Shown here: piece after piece, positions 1 to 8,948 of the stretch
Layout of the letters: each line of letters begins with the position of its first letter
Position numbering within the stretch: the stretch's first letter is position 1
Assembly: GCF_006539545.1 (NCBI RefSeq)
Contig: NZ_BJNF01000016.1
Coordinates: 62,001-126,000 of the forward strand
Direction of reading: 5' to 3'
Source of the DNA: Nitrobacter winogradskyi
Lineage (GTDB): Bacteria > Pseudomonadota > Alphaproteobacteria > Rhizobiales > Xanthobacteraceae
DNA length: 64,000 bases
Translations under genes and position numbers: made by a program
The notes under the pieces: model-generated
What the model was told of the DNA's origin: nothing
What the model saw: only the letters and a program-made list of their open reading frames with translations
Databases searched by the model: none

Positions 1-23
1 GCGAGAACGAGAATTTTCTTCAT
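1..23 (-). CDS. 5' end of an exported or lipoprotein-like gene (partial)
   Basis: Only the first codons are inside the window. On the minus strand an ATG at position 23 follows a good ribosome-binding site (AAGGAG, about 6 bases upstream) and reads MKKILVLA, which looks like the start of a signal peptide. The rest lies beyond the left edge, so no function can be given. The 184 bases between this start and the peptidase stop at 208 are AT-rich around 80-180 and probably carry its promoter; no box was assigned. Confidence 0.55.
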
Positions 24-207
24 GACGGTTCTCCTTGTTAGATGCGCGACACTGCGCACGAGAGAGCATCCGCCGGTCAAACTGCTACTTCAAGTTGTAC
101 TGTAAACTAACCTTAAATACCCCGGATAATCCACGTAAATACACCAATTATACTTTAATTACATACCGCTCTGCTTAGGAGAAAAACCTATGCGCCCTCG
201 GTAGTAG

Positions 208-1206
208 TCATGGCGCAAACCGGTCCTTCCATGCCGGCAATGCATCCGGAAACGGAAGTGCTGTTGCTTCATAGACGCCACGCGCGATCGCGCGAGCCAC
301 CGTATTGGCTGCGATCATTCCGAGTTCGGTCAATTCGACGAACGGATCGATGGGTTTGGCTCCGGTAGCGGCAGCGAACACGATATCGCCGTCCAGCGGA
401 GCGTGAACCGGATAGATCGCGCGCGCGAAACCGGTTTGCGCCATCATCGCGAGCCGCCTGGCCTGCGGCTTGGTGAGCGCTGCATCGGTGACGACGATGG
501 CGAGCGTGGTGTTCTCACCGGCATTCGCTGTCGCGCCGCCCTTCAATCGCATCGCCAGCATCTCCGGCGTGAACGACGGCGGCAACCCGCGTCCGCCGTA
601 TTCGTCGCCCGATTCAAATGGCGCTGCCCAGAACCAGGGGCCGTCTCCGACGGTGACGCTGCCGACCGCGTTCACCACGGCGAGTGCCGCCACTTTCACG
701 CCGCCGGGCGTGGCCGCCGAAGCGGAGCCGATGCCGCCTTTCAGATTGGCGGTGGTCGCGCCGAGTCCGGCGCCGGTGCTGCCGAGCGCGAAATCGTCTC
801 CCGCTGCTGCTGCGGCGGCGTAGCCAAGATCGCGATAAGGCGCGAAACGACCCCATTTTTTGTCGCCGCCGTTCAGGAGATCGAACACCACCGCGCCGGG
901 CACAATGGGGACGGTCGCGTCGCCGATCACAAAGCCGCGCCCCTGTTCGGCGAGCCAGGCCTGAACGCCGCCGCCTGACTCGATCCCGAAAGCTGAGCCG
1001 CCTGACAGCGTGAGGGCGTCGATCCGCTCCACCGTGTTGACCGGATCGAGCAGGGCGCTGTCGCGGGTGCCCGGCCCGCCGCCGCGCACGTCCATCGCGG
1101 CCACCACGGGGGTGTCGAAAAGCACCGCTGTCACGCCTGACGCCAGCCGTGCGTCGTCGGCATGGCCGACCCGGACCCCGGAAATGTCGGTGAGGAGGTT
1201 CTTCAT
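208..1206 (-). CDS. P1-family (DmpA/ThnT-like) N-terminal nucleophile peptidase
   Basis: 332 aa, matching the P1 peptidase family (DmpA L-aminopeptidase/D-esterase, BapA, ThnT). These are made as a precursor that cleaves itself to expose an N-terminal Ser or Thr nucleophile. The N-terminus (TDISGVRVGHADD), the GGGPGTRD stretch near residue 42 and the SGGSAFG loop near residue 68 are typical. The expected cleavage region, GENTTLAIVVTD, is at about residues 230-241, so a threonine around 233-234 is the likely nucleophile. The substrate is unknown; members act on small peptides, beta-peptides or amides. The gene stands alone, back to back with ccdA. Start at 1206 follows a purine-rich stretch. 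Confidence 0.88.
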   Translation of the reverse strand: MKNLLTDISGVRVGHADDARLASGVTAVLFDTPVVAAMDVRGGGPGTRDSALLDPVNTVERIDALTLSGGSAFGIESGGGVQAWLAEQGRGFVIGDATVPIVPGAVVFDLLNGGDKKWGRFAPYRDLGYAAAAAAGDDFALGSTGAGLGATTANLKGGIGSASAATPGGVKVAALAVVNAVGSVTVGDGPWFWAAPFESGDEYGGRGLPPSFTPEMLAMRLKGGATANAGENTTLAIVVTDAALTKPQARRLAMMAQTGFARAIYPVHAPLDGDIVFAAATGAKPIDPFVELTELGMIAANTVARAIARGVYEATALPFPDALPAWKDRFAP

Positions 1207-1356
1207 GGTTCAGTCTCGTTCGCGGGCGGGTGGAAAACGGCTGCTCTCAGATGACGGCAGTCGCGAGGGCGGGTCAATCGATCACGTCTGATCACAAATG
1301 TCGCGGAAGGAACCGAGGCCCTTGCATCACCGGGCGATGGCAGGGCAAGTAGCCGC

Positions 1357-2091
1357 ATGATTCACGACGTCTCCGTTCCCGCCGCCATGGTCGCGGGCCT
1401 TGTCAGTTTCCTGTCGCCCTGCGTCCTTCCGCTGGTGCCGCCCTACCTGATCTATCTCACAGGCGCCACCATCGAACACGTTTCTCACGACGAGACGGCC
1501 AAGACCCCGAAGCGGGCCGTGATGCTCGCCGCCTTGATGTTTGTGTTCGGCTTTTCCACGGTTTTCGTCGCGCTCGGCGCCAGCGCGAGCTTCGTCGGCA
1601 GCTTTATCCGGGCCTGGTCGGCGCAGTTGTCGATCGTCGCCGGCATCGTCATTATCATCATGGGCCTGCACTTTCTCGGGCTGACGCGAATCGGCTTCTT
1701 GATGCGCGAAGGACGGCTCACGGCCCCGAAGCCGGTCGGGTTATGGGGCGCCTATGTGATGGGGCTCGCTTTCGCGTTCGGGTGGACGCCGTGCATCGGG
1801 CCGATCCTGGCGGCGATCCTGTCGGTGGCGGCGGCGGAGGACACCGTCGTAAAGGGAGCCGGTTTGCTTGCGGTATATTCAGCCGGGCTCGGCATTCCGT
1901 TTCTGCTGGCGGCGCTCATGATTGAAAGGTTTTCCTCGCTGTTCAACCGGCTGAAACGTCACCTCACCACAATAGAGCGCGGAATCGGCGTGCTGATGGT
2001 GCTGACCGGGATAGCCTTCCTCACCGGAACGATCTCCAACGTCAGCATCTGGCTGCTGGAGACCTTTCCGGCGTTGCAGAACTTCGGATGA
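1357..2091 (+). CDS. ccdA: Cytochrome c biogenesis protein CcdA (DsbD transmembrane family)
   Basis: 244 aa with about six membrane segments. CcdA carries reducing equivalents from cytoplasmic thioredoxin across the inner membrane to periplasmic thiol proteins, which keeps apocytochrome c haem-binding cysteines reduced. The two conserved membrane cysteines are visible: SFLSPCVLPLVPPY in the first segment (about residue 27) and FGWTPCIGPILA near residue 145. The length fits the short CcdA type that lacks the DsbD periplasmic domains. No ccm genes are adjacent, so the partner is not clear from context. Confidence 0.93.
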   Translation: MIHDVSVPAAMVAGLVSFLSPCVLPLVPPYLIYLTGATIEHVSHDETAKTPKRAVMLAALMFVFGFSTVFVALGASASFVGSFIRAWSAQLSIVAGIVIIIMGLHFLGLTRIGFLMREGRLTAPKPVGLWGAYVMGLAFAFGWTPCIGPILAAILSVAAAEDTVVKGAGLLAVYSAGLGIPFLLAALMIERFSSLFNRLKRHLTTIERGIGVLMVLTGIAFLTGTISNVSIWLLETFPALQNFG

Positions 2092-2135
2092 GGCGTTGCG
2101 GTTTGTTCTCAGACCGGTGCACGGTCATTCCCACT

Positions 2136-2265
2136 GGAGTCCTTTCGCTTCTGATGGAAATCAGAAGCGAGGCTTTATGATTTTGATTTGACGCGCTTTC
2201 TTCTCGCGAGCCGGTGCCCATCCTCGAACCAAGCCCGAGAATATGCTTCGCTCGAAAACGCTCTG
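2136..2265. repeat. Mosaic palindromic repeat (GCTTCTGAT type)
   Basis: Contains the imperfect palindrome CGCTTCTGATGGAAATCAGAAGCG, then a TTTGATTTGACGCG block, a second small inverted repeat and the ending CTTCGCTCGAAAACGCTCT. The same blocks recur in this order, in either orientation, at many other intergenic sites in the window. It separates ccdA from the convergent livK. Confidence 0.85.
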
Positions 2266-2313
2266 ATCGCGGGAATATTGCGAGACGCCGGAAACCGAGA
2301 GGCGTGGACCGGC

Positions 2314-3429
2314 TCAGAGGGCAGGGTCGATCTCGGCATAATTGCCCTTGTCGTCCCACTTGTAGATGACATAGTCGATCTGCTTGATGTCACCTTTCGC
2401 ATCGAATTCCAGCATGCCGAGGACGGTATCCCACGCGCCCGCCTTGATGGCTTTCATCACCTTCATCGGATCCGTCGTGCCCGCTTTCGCGGCGGCCTGC
2501 GCCCACACCTGCATCGCCGCATAGGTGTAGAGCGTGTAACCTTCCGGATCGATGCCCCTGGCCTTGAATTTCTCGACGACCGCCTTGGCGGTTGGCTTGT
2601 TGCGCGGGTCCGGGCCGAAGGTGAACAAGGTACCCTCGGCGAGCGGGCCGGTGATGGAGGCAAACTTCTTGTCGTTCAGCGCATCGCCCGCCATCAGGAT
2701 GGTCTTGAGTCCCTGATCGCGCATCTGGCGCAGGATCAGTCCGGCCTCCTGATAATAGCCCCCGATGAACACCAGATCGATGTTGTCGCGCTTCAGGCGC
2801 GAGACGATGGAGTTAAAGTCCTTGTCGCCTTTGTTATAGGACTCGAACATTTTCTCCTGGAATCCGGCCTTGTTCAGCGCCTTCTTGGTCTCGTCGGCGA
2901 GACCCTTGCCGTAGGTGGTCTTGTCGTTGAGGATGGCGATGTTCTTGTCTTTGAAATTCTTGACGATGTATTCGGCGGCGACGACGCCTTGCTGGTCGTC
3001 GCGGCCGCAGACGCGCAGCACGTTCCACAGTTTGCGTTCCGTGAACAGCGGGTTGGTCGTGGCCGGTGTGATCTGCAGTGTATTGCCGTCGGCGTAGGCT
3101 TCGGAAGCTGGAATGGATGACGACGAGCAGAAGTGTCCGGCGACGAGCGGAATGCCCCGGCTTGAGATTCTTTCAGCGATGGAGCGCGCTTGCTTCGGGT
3201 CGCAGGCGTCATCGCCGACGAACAGCTTGAGTTTCTTGTTGAGCACGCCGCCCTTATCGTTGGCATCGGCGACGAACTGTTCGGCGCCGTTATGCAACTG
3301 GCGGCCGAAAGCGGACTCGCTGCCCGTCATCGGGCCGGCCACCGCGACGGTGATGTCCTGGGCGAAGGTCGTGGCCGAAAGCGCTAGGGAGGCGCAAAGG
3401 GCCAGACCGATGATGTGAAGTTTCTTCAT
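2314..3429 (-). CDS. livK: Branched-chain amino-acid ABC transporter, periplasmic binding protein
   Basis: 371 aa with an N-terminal signal peptide of about 23 residues (MKKLHIIGLALCASLALSATTFA). It is a type I periplasmic binding protein of the LIV-BP family: ITVAVAGPMTGSESAFGRQLHNG at the mature N-terminus, then the NDKGGVLNKKL, VGDDACDPKQA and ILNDKTTYGKG motifs. It delivers leucine, isoleucine, valine or related amino acids to the LivHM membrane channel. It is the last gene of the leftward liv cluster, 115 bases after the small membrane gene, with its own ribosome-binding site (GAGGAT). Binding specificity cannot be read from sequence. Confidence 0.93.
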   Translation of the reverse strand: MKKLHIIGLALCASLALSATTFAQDITVAVAGPMTGSESAFGRQLHNGAEQFVADANDKGGVLNKKLKLFVGDDACDPKQARSIAERISSRGIPLVAGHFCSSSSIPASEAYADGNTLQITPATTNPLFTERKLWNVLRVCGRDDQQGVVAAEYIVKNFKDKNIAILNDKTTYGKGLADETKKALNKAGFQEKMFESYNKGDKDFNSIVSRLKRDNIDLVFIGGYYQEAGLILRQMRDQGLKTILMAGDALNDKKFASITGPLAEGTLFTFGPDPRNKPTAKAVVEKFKARGIDPEGYTLYTYAAMQVWAQAAAKAGTTDPMKVMKAIKAGAWDTVLGMLEFDAKGDIKQIDYVIYKWDDKGNYAEIDPAL

Positions 3430-3544
3430 AAGGTGATCCTCATACTGATCATGTCAGATGCCGATCGGACGTCTGGAACGGAACCGGGACCGAGCGAGCC
3501 GGACGCGTTGTCCGCTGATTTGTCCGCGAAACCAAGGGCATTTT

Positions 3545-3916
3545 TCAGGGCTGAGGGGCTGGCGATGACGCATCTTGGCGCGGACGCCATCCCAGCGGAC
3601 CACGCGGTTCGTAGAGCCAGTAATACTGGCGCACCATCTGCAGCGCGCGGGTGCGCTGGAACGCCAGGCACGAGAATGCGATCAGGATGGCGATCTCGAT
3701 GACGAGCGTCCGTGGCGCCAGCAGCGTCTCATCGAACAAGACAAAGTGGACAAAGCGGACAGCAAGACCCATGGGAATCATGGTGATCGCCGCCGTCCAG
3801 ATGCTGCGCCAGGTCAGTGCGATGGTGCGGCCGGTGAGAATGGCGCAGCCGCCACCGAGTACCAGCGTAATGAGCGCGATCTGAATGAGGGATTCATTAG
3901 AGTAATATTCGCTCAT
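3545..3916 (-). CDS. Small membrane protein of the liv cluster (DUF6867-like)
   Basis: 123 aa with three or four predicted membrane segments (about residues 9-27, 33-60 and 68-87) and a polar, proline-rich C-terminus. It resembles the small DUF6867 proteins that I recall beside liv genes in Bradyrhizobiaceae; that assignment is from memory. Its start overlaps the livF stop by one base, so the two are translationally coupled. This suggests a role in assembly or regulation of the LivHMGF transporter, but no function is established. Confidence 0.75.
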   Translation of the reverse strand: MSEYYSNESLIQIALITLVLGGGCAILTGRTIALTWRSIWTAAITMIPMGLAVRFVHFVLFDETLLAPRTLVIEIAILIAFSCLAFQRTRALQMVRQYYWLYEPRGPLGWRPRQDASSPAPQP

Positions 3917-4665
3917 CAGCGCCGTCCACCTTCGAGATAGGCCGCTCGGACCTCCGGTCGTTCTAGCAGTTCCTCGCCGGTGCCGCTGAGCGTGATCCGG
4001 CCGTTGACCATGACGTAACCGCGATGGGCGAGCCTGAGTGCATGGTTGGCGTTCTGCTCGACCATCAGTACCGTCAGCCCGTCTTCGCGGTTGAGCCTGC
4101 GGATGACGTCGAAAATCTGTCGCGTGATCAACGGCGCGAGCCCGAGCGACGGTTCGTCGAGCATCAGGAGGCGCGGACGGCTCATCAATGCGCGGCCGAT
4201 TGCCAACATCTGTTGTTCGCCACCGGACAATGTGCCGCCGCGCTGGGTCATGCGTTCCTTGAGGCGGGGGAATAGGGCCAGGACGCGGTCAAGGTCAGCG
4301 CTGCGGTCGCTTTCGCTGGTGTTGCCGTCGGCGGCATCAGCGCCCATGTGCAGGTTCTCGGCGACACTCATGCGCGGGAAGATGCGCCGGCCCTCGGGGG
4401 ATTGCGCGATGTGCAGCCGCGCCACTTCGTGCGTTGGCAGGGCGCTGATGTCATAGCCGTCGAACAGGATCTGGCCGGCGCGTGCGCGGGGACGGCCGAA
4501 AATGGTCATCATCAAGGTCGATTTACCGGCGCCGTTGGCGCCGATCAGGGCGACGATCTCGCCCGGCGCGACATCGACATCTACGTTCTTGAGGACTTCG
4601 ACGTTGCCATAGGCAGCGCGCAGGCCACGAATGGCAAGCAGCGGCGTGGCGGAAGAGGCGCTCAT
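3916..4665 (-). CDS. livF: Branched-chain amino-acid ABC transporter ATPase LivF
   Basis: 249 aa cytoplasmic ATPase, one of the two that drive import through LivHM. Visible motifs are Walker A GANGAGKST (about residue 42), the LSGGEQQ signature near residue 145, Walker B LLMLDEPSLGLAP near 165 and a switch histidine region (VEQNANHALRL). The SLGLAP after Walker B and the VEQN motif are typical of LivF rather than LivG. The start overlaps the livG stop by four bases. Confidence 0.95.
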   Translation of the reverse strand: MSASSATPLLAIRGLRAAYGNVEVLKNVDVDVAPGEIVALIGANGAGKSTLMMTIFGRPRARAGQILFDGYDISALPTHEVARLHIAQSPEGRRIFPRMSVAENLHMGADAADGNTSESDRSADLDRVLALFPRLKERMTQRGGTLSGGEQQMLAIGRALMSRPRLLMLDEPSLGLAPLITRQIFDVIRRLNREDGLTVLMVEQNANHALRLAHRGYVMVNGRITLSGTGEELLERPEVRAAYLEGGRR

Positions 4666-5504
4666 GCGCCGCCCGCCATCACCGCGATGGCGGTTTTCTC
4701 ATCCGTCCCGAGATAGGCCGCGATTACTTTCGGATCGTCGCGGATCATCTGCGGCGTACCTTCGGAAATCTTGACGCCATAATCGAGAACGATGATCCGG
4801 TCAGAGATTTGCATGACCACGCTCATGTCGTGCTCAATCAGGAGAATCGATGTGTCATGTTCATTGCGGATCAGACGCAGCAATTCGCTCAGCGCTTCGC
4901 CCTCGCGGGCGTTAAGGCCGGCAGCCGGTTCGTCAAGGCACAGCAGCGCCGGCCTGGAGCACATCGCGCGGGCAATCTCGAGGCGGCGCTGGTCGCCGTA
5001 CGGTAGGTTGCCGGCGGCCTCGTCGGCGCGCGCGAGCAGACCGATACGGTCCAGCCAGTAGCGCGCACGATCGATTGCGCTGCGTTCGGCGGAGCGGAAG
5101 CCCGGCGAGCCGATCAGGCCGAGAAAGGTATAGCCGGATGCCCGCATCAATCCATTGTGCTGGGCAACCATAAGGTTTTCCAGCGCTGTCATGCCGGCGA
5201 ACAGGCGGATATTCTGGAACGTGCGCGCGACCTTGGCGAGTTTTGAGATACGAAAGTCGAACAGTCGCTCGAGCAGAAACTCGCGGCTGTCGCCATGGAT
5301 CATCCGGATCATGCCGGTGGTCGGCTTGTAGAAGCCGGTGATGCAGTTGAAGACGGTGGTCTTGCCGGCGCCGTTCGGCCCGATCAGCGCGGTGATGTCG
5401 CCGCGCTTGGCGGTGAACGACAGATCTTTAACGGCGACGATACCGCCGAAACGCATCGAAAGATGATCGACCTCAAGAATGTTGGCGGTGGGGTTGCCAG
5501 TCAT
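4662..5504 (-). CDS. livG: Branched-chain amino-acid ABC transporter ATPase LivG
   Basis: 280 aa, the second ATPase of the LIV transporter. Motifs are Walker A GPNGAGKTT (about residue 42), the LivG-typical VARTFQNIRLF segment near 93, GDQRRLEIARA in place of the usual LSGGQ helix context, and Walker B LLCLDEPAAGLN near 192. It overlaps livM upstream and livF downstream by four bases each (ATGA), so the cluster is translated as a coupled operon. Confidence 0.95.
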   Translation of the reverse strand: MTGNPTANILEVDHLSMRFGGIVAVKDLSFTAKRGDITALIGPNGAGKTTVFNCITGFYKPTTGMIRMIHGDSREFLLERLFDFRISKLAKVARTFQNIRLFAGMTALENLMVAQHNGLMRASGYTFLGLIGSPGFRSAERSAIDRARYWLDRIGLLARADEAAGNLPYGDQRRLEIARAMCSRPALLCLDEPAAGLNAREGEALSELLRLIRNEHDTSILLIEHDMSVVMQISDRIIVLDYGVKISEGTPQMIRDDPKVIAAYLGTDEKTAIAVMAGGA

Positions 5505-6925
5505 CCGTCGCCTTCCTTGACCATCGAGGATGGGATCGCGGTTTGTCTGCCGAGAAAGACGGATGGAGCGCGATGGCTGACGAGACCGCGCGGCCGCCAG
5601 ATCATCAACAGCACCATGACGCCGCCGAACACCAGCATGCGAAACTGGTCAAGGCCGCGAAACAATTCGAATCCACCGATCATTGCGATCGCGGCGAGCG
5701 CCACGCCGAGTTGCGAGCCCATGCCGCCCAGGACGACGATGGCGAGCACCAGCGCCGATTCTTGAAAGGTGAAGGACTCAGGGCTGATGAAGCCTTGCCG
5801 GGTCGCGAAGAAAGCGCCCGCGAAGCCGCCGAACATCGCGCCTATCGCGAAGGCCGAGAGTTTCGTCGTGGTGATGTTGATGCCGAGCGCCCGGCAGGCC
5901 ACCTCATCCTCGCGCATCGCTTCCCAGGCGCGGCCGATCGGCAGCCGCCGCAGGCGGATGGTGACCCAGTTCGTCAACAGCGCCAGCGCCAGGATGATGT
6001 AGAACAGGAAGACGAGGCGATGCGTGGGTGAGAACGGAACGCCGATCAGCGCCGCGAAGCCGTCTTCGCCCGGCGTGAGCGGAATGCCGAACACCGTGGG
6101 GCGCGGGATGCCGCTGACTCCGTTCGGCCCGCCGGTGAGATCCTGCCAGTTGAGGATGACAAGCCGGATGATTTCCCCGAACGCCAGCGTGACGATTGCT
6201 AGATAGTCACCGCGAAGCCGCAACACCGGGAAGCCGAGCAGCACCCCCCAGAATGCGGCCAGCACGCCGGAAACCGGCAGCAGCGCCCAGAACGCCCAGG
6301 AGCCGAGTTGCAGGAAGTCGATCGCAACGTAGGGGTAGGTCTCGATGAAATACGGAAACGGCAGCCCGCTCTGCGCCAGCAATGCGTAGGAGTATGCGCC
6401 GACGGCATAGAACGCCACGTAGCCGAGATCGAGAAGGCCGGCGAGACCGACCACGATGTTGAGACCCCAACCCAGCATCACATAGGTCAGAACGAGAATC
6501 CCGAGGTCGAGCAGGTAGCGTTGATTGTAGAAAATGACCGGCACCAGCAGGGCGAAAATCAGGAGCGCGGGTATCAGCACGCGGCCCAGCACCGAGAATG
6601 CACGGCGCACGGTATCCGGCAGTTCGACGCTGCCGAGGGGGCCAGTCCAGCGCTTGATTGTTTCGACGATGATGCTGCCGACAAACACCGCGCCGACCAC
6701 GGCCGCGAGTTCGCCGAACCGGGTCCAGTAGGTCAACTGTCCGGATGGGCCGGTTTCGGTGCGGATGCCGATCATGAGCGAGAACAGCACCAGCGCCAGC
6801 AGCGCGCTCACGACAGCGTTCTTGATGATGGATGCGACGCTACGATCGCGCGTGGCGGTTTGTTGGTTCAGAGCGGGCGCTGCCACGTCCGGACCGTCAG
6901 ACTTTTTCGACTTCGGGACGGCCAA
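5501..6925 (-). CDS. livM: Branched-chain amino-acid ABC transporter permease LivM
   Basis: 474 aa inner-membrane permease. The N-terminal part (to about residue 110) is the DUF3382-type extension with extra membrane segments; the BPD_transp_2 permease core follows (GWGLNIVVGLAGLLDLGYVAFYAVGAY, LRLRGDYLAIVTLAFGEIIRL). The listed start is a TTG that overlaps the end of livH by 29 bases. A GTG at 6886, 11 bases after the livH stop, is an alternative, and the choice is uncertain. It pairs with LivH to form the translocation path. Confidence 0.92.
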   Translation of the reverse strand: MAVPKSKKSDGPDVAAPALNQQTATRDRSVASIIKNAVVSALLALVLFSLMIGIRTETGPSGQLTYWTRFGELAAVVGAVFVGSIIVETIKRWTGPLGSVELPDTVRRAFSVLGRVLIPALLIFALLVPVIFYNQRYLLDLGILVLTYVMLGWGLNIVVGLAGLLDLGYVAFYAVGAYSYALLAQSGLPFPYFIETYPYVAIDFLQLGSWAFWALLPVSGVLAAFWGVLLGFPVLRLRGDYLAIVTLAFGEIIRLVILNWQDLTGGPNGVSGIPRPTVFGIPLTPGEDGFAALIGVPFSPTHRLVFLFYIILALALLTNWVTIRLRRLPIGRAWEAMREDEVACRALGINITTTKLSAFAIGAMFGGFAGAFFATRQGFISPESFTFQESALVLAIVVLGGMGSQLGVALAAIAMIGGFELFRGLDQFRMLVFGGVMVLLMIWRPRGLVSHRAPSVFLGRQTAIPSSMVKEGDG

Positions 6926-7811
6926 GCAGGCCGGTCGGCATGAAGATCAGCACGACGATCAGGATCGAGAAGGCGGCGACATCCTTATACTCGATCGAAA
7001 AGTAGGCCGACCAGAACGTCTCGATCAGCCCGATCGCGAGGCCGCCGAGCATCGCGCCGGGCAGCGAGCCTATGCCGCCGAGAACCGCGGCCGTGAATGC
7101 CTTGATGCCGGCGACGAAGCCCATGAAGAAATCGACCAGGCCATAATACAGCAGGTACATCATTCCGGCGACGGCGGCGAGCGATGCCCCGATCACGAAG
7201 GTCATCGAGATGGTGCGATCGACGTTCACGCCAAGCAGCGCCGCCATGGTCTGATCCTGCTCGCAGGCGCGCATATCGCGGCCGAAGCGCGTACGCGATA
7301 CGATGTAGCTGAAGATCGTGAGCAGCACGATGGTGGTGACCACCACCATGATCTGGACGTTGGATAGCTGGACCGCGAAGTTTCCGGAGTCGTGCAGCGT
7401 GTATCCGCCGGTGATGAGCGGCGGAATGGGCTTGACCTGCGCGCCCTGGGAAACCTGCGAAAAATTCATGAGCACGAACGACATGCCGATCGCCGACAGC
7501 AGCGGCGCGAGTCGAAACGACTGGCGCAGCGGCCTGTAGGCGATGCGCTCGACGACCCAGCCGTAAACGGCGGTGACGGCCATTGAAACGATGAGCATGA
7601 CGAGCAGGATCAGCGGCACGGCGGAGAGGCCCATCGACACCAGGATCAGGAAGGTGATCAGCGCGATGAAACCGCCAATCATGAAGATGTCGCCGTGAGC
7701 GAAATTGATCATGCCGACGATGCCGTAAACCATCGTATAACCGATCGCGATCAGCCCGTAGATCGAGCCGAGCACGACGCCGTTGATCAGTTGCTGGGCA
7801 AAATAGTCCAT
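6897..7811 (-). CDS. livH: Branched-chain amino-acid ABC transporter permease LivH
   Basis: 304 aa from the ATG at 7811. The open frame extends further upstream, but MDYFAQQLINGVVLGSIYGL is the conserved N-terminus of the family and the length then matches E. coli LivH. The core carries YTMVYGIVGMINFAHGDIFM and GGIGSLPGAMLGG, with about eight membrane segments. It is the first gene of the leftward liv operon (livH-livM-livG-livF-small membrane gene-livK). No strong Shine-Dalgarno is seen before the ATG. Confidence 0.93.
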   Translation of the reverse strand: MDYFAQQLINGVVLGSIYGLIAIGYTMVYGIVGMINFAHGDIFMIGGFIALITFLILVSMGLSAVPLILLVMLIVSMAVTAVYGWVVERIAYRPLRQSFRLAPLLSAIGMSFVLMNFSQVSQGAQVKPIPPLITGGYTLHDSGNFAVQLSNVQIMVVVTTIVLLTIFSYIVSRTRFGRDMRACEQDQTMAALLGVNVDRTISMTFVIGASLAAVAGMMYLLYYGLVDFFMGFVAGIKAFTAAVLGGIGSLPGAMLGGLAIGLIETFWSAYFSIEYKDVAAFSILIVVLIFMPTGLLGRPEVEKV

Positions 7812-8287
7812 GCGCCGCCGTAATCTGCGTATCTCGAATGCGACCTGTATCAAACGCGGTGACGGGCTCCGGCAGCCGACCGGCGCGTCTTGAATCAATG
7901 TCTAACAGTGGCGGTCGCGTGCGGCAACCACAGCCATTCAGCGGGGCCGACGGCAGCGTATAAAGGCTGTGCATTTCGCAGGTTTTGCCCACTCCGGGTC
8001 TTGCCGGCACTGGTCGGGTGGAGAATAGCAAGGGCGGCGATGGGAATGTCCTGCATTCCGGCCGCTATCCGGCGGGCAGGCGGGCCGGAGGCCGCCGACT
8101 GCTAGTTCCAGCTTTCATTTCAGAGATTCGCGACCGGGGATGGCGGGATTGGTTGTCCACAGGCCAGCGGGTCTTGTTAAGGTTAACAAAGGGTTTCCTT
8201 TGCGCTCCCGCATTTACCCGGCGTTAATCACCGTCAAGGCCGCGCCGGCTCTTCGACACGGCGGCCACGCGAAAGCGGGGATGGCGC
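7812..8287. other. 476-base intergenic region between divergent genes
   Basis: No coding sequence, tRNA or repeat block is recognised. It must hold the promoter of the leftward liv operon and that of the rightward gene at 8288. A perfect inverted repeat TTGTTAA-GG-TTAACAA lies at 8174-8189, about 100 bases upstream of the rightward start, and could be an operator. No convincing sigma-70 boxes were assigned. Confidence 0.5.
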
Positions 8288-8815
8288 ATGACCAGTTCCT
8301 GGCGCATCAGCACCGTCAACGGAGCGTTGCTGGCGCTCTATTTCATTCCGGTCTGGACCTTCGTCGCATTCAAGATCGTGGCGTCGCCGGTGCACGGACT
8401 TTACGATCTGGCCAATGTGTCGGTCGCGTTGTTTCTCAGCGACCATCTGCATGTCGTGGCGATGGACCTTGTGCGTTTTGCCTGGCTTCTGGCGCTCGGA
8501 AAAATGACGGTGGTTGTGTTCTTCGCGGTTTTTCTGGTGATGACCACGCGCGCTTCGGTCCGGAAGTCAGGCAGCTTTGACGAGGCGCTGGCGCTGGCGC
8601 TCGGCATCGGCAGCCTCATTACCTTCGCCAGCATGGTGATGGCGTCACAGGTCGGCGAGATGGCCGCGTTGCGCCTGCATGCGACCGAACTGCTGTTGTT
8701 GCTTGGCGGTGCGATCCTGATGGCGACCGAGCCGCCGTTCCAGCGCGATCCGCCGCCGGTGCGGCAATGGGCTTCGCAGCCGGACGTCCAGCCTTTCACC
8801 AGTTCCAGTTCCTGA
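8288..8815 (+). CDS. Hypothetical four-segment membrane protein
   Basis: 175 aa, not recognised. Hydrophobic segments lie at about residues 10-30, 55-75, 100-122 and 130-148, and the C-terminus is proline- and serine-rich and polar. Histidines sit in or near the second segment (LSDHLHVVAMDL). It has no membrane transport signature I can name. It stands alone between the liv control region and a palindromic repeat. Confidence 0.75.
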   Translation: MTSSWRISTVNGALLALYFIPVWTFVAFKIVASPVHGLYDLANVSVALFLSDHLHVVAMDLVRFAWLLALGKMTVVVFFAVFLVMTTRASVRKSGSFDEALALALGIGSLITFASMVMASQVGEMAALRLHATELLLLLGGAILMATEPPFQRDPPPVRQWASQPDVQPFTSSSS

Positions 8816-8846
8816 ATTATCACGCCGGTTTTCTGGCCGCTTGGCG

Positions 8847-8948
8847 AGAGCCTTCCCGCGTCTGACGGAATCAGAAGCGGGCTTCAGATATTGATTTGAC
8901 GCGTTTTCTTCACGCGAACAGGTCATCCACTCGCTCGAAAACGCTCTA
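8847..8948. repeat. Mosaic palindromic repeat (GCTTCTGAT type)
   Basis: Carries TCTGACGGAATCAGAAGCGGG, ATTGATTTGACGCGTTTTCTTCACGCG and the ending CGCTCGAAAACGCTCTA. The last three bases (CTA at 8946-8948) are the complement of the TAG stop codon of the adjacent hydrolase, so the repeat abuts that gene exactly. Confidence 0.85.

Noticed and set aside
190..204. A plus-strand mini-frame ATG-CGC-CCT-CGG-TAG with AGGAG upstream, which could be a leader peptide.
   Set aside because: Only four codons, directly before the end of a convergent gene with nothing downstream to regulate; chance is more likely.
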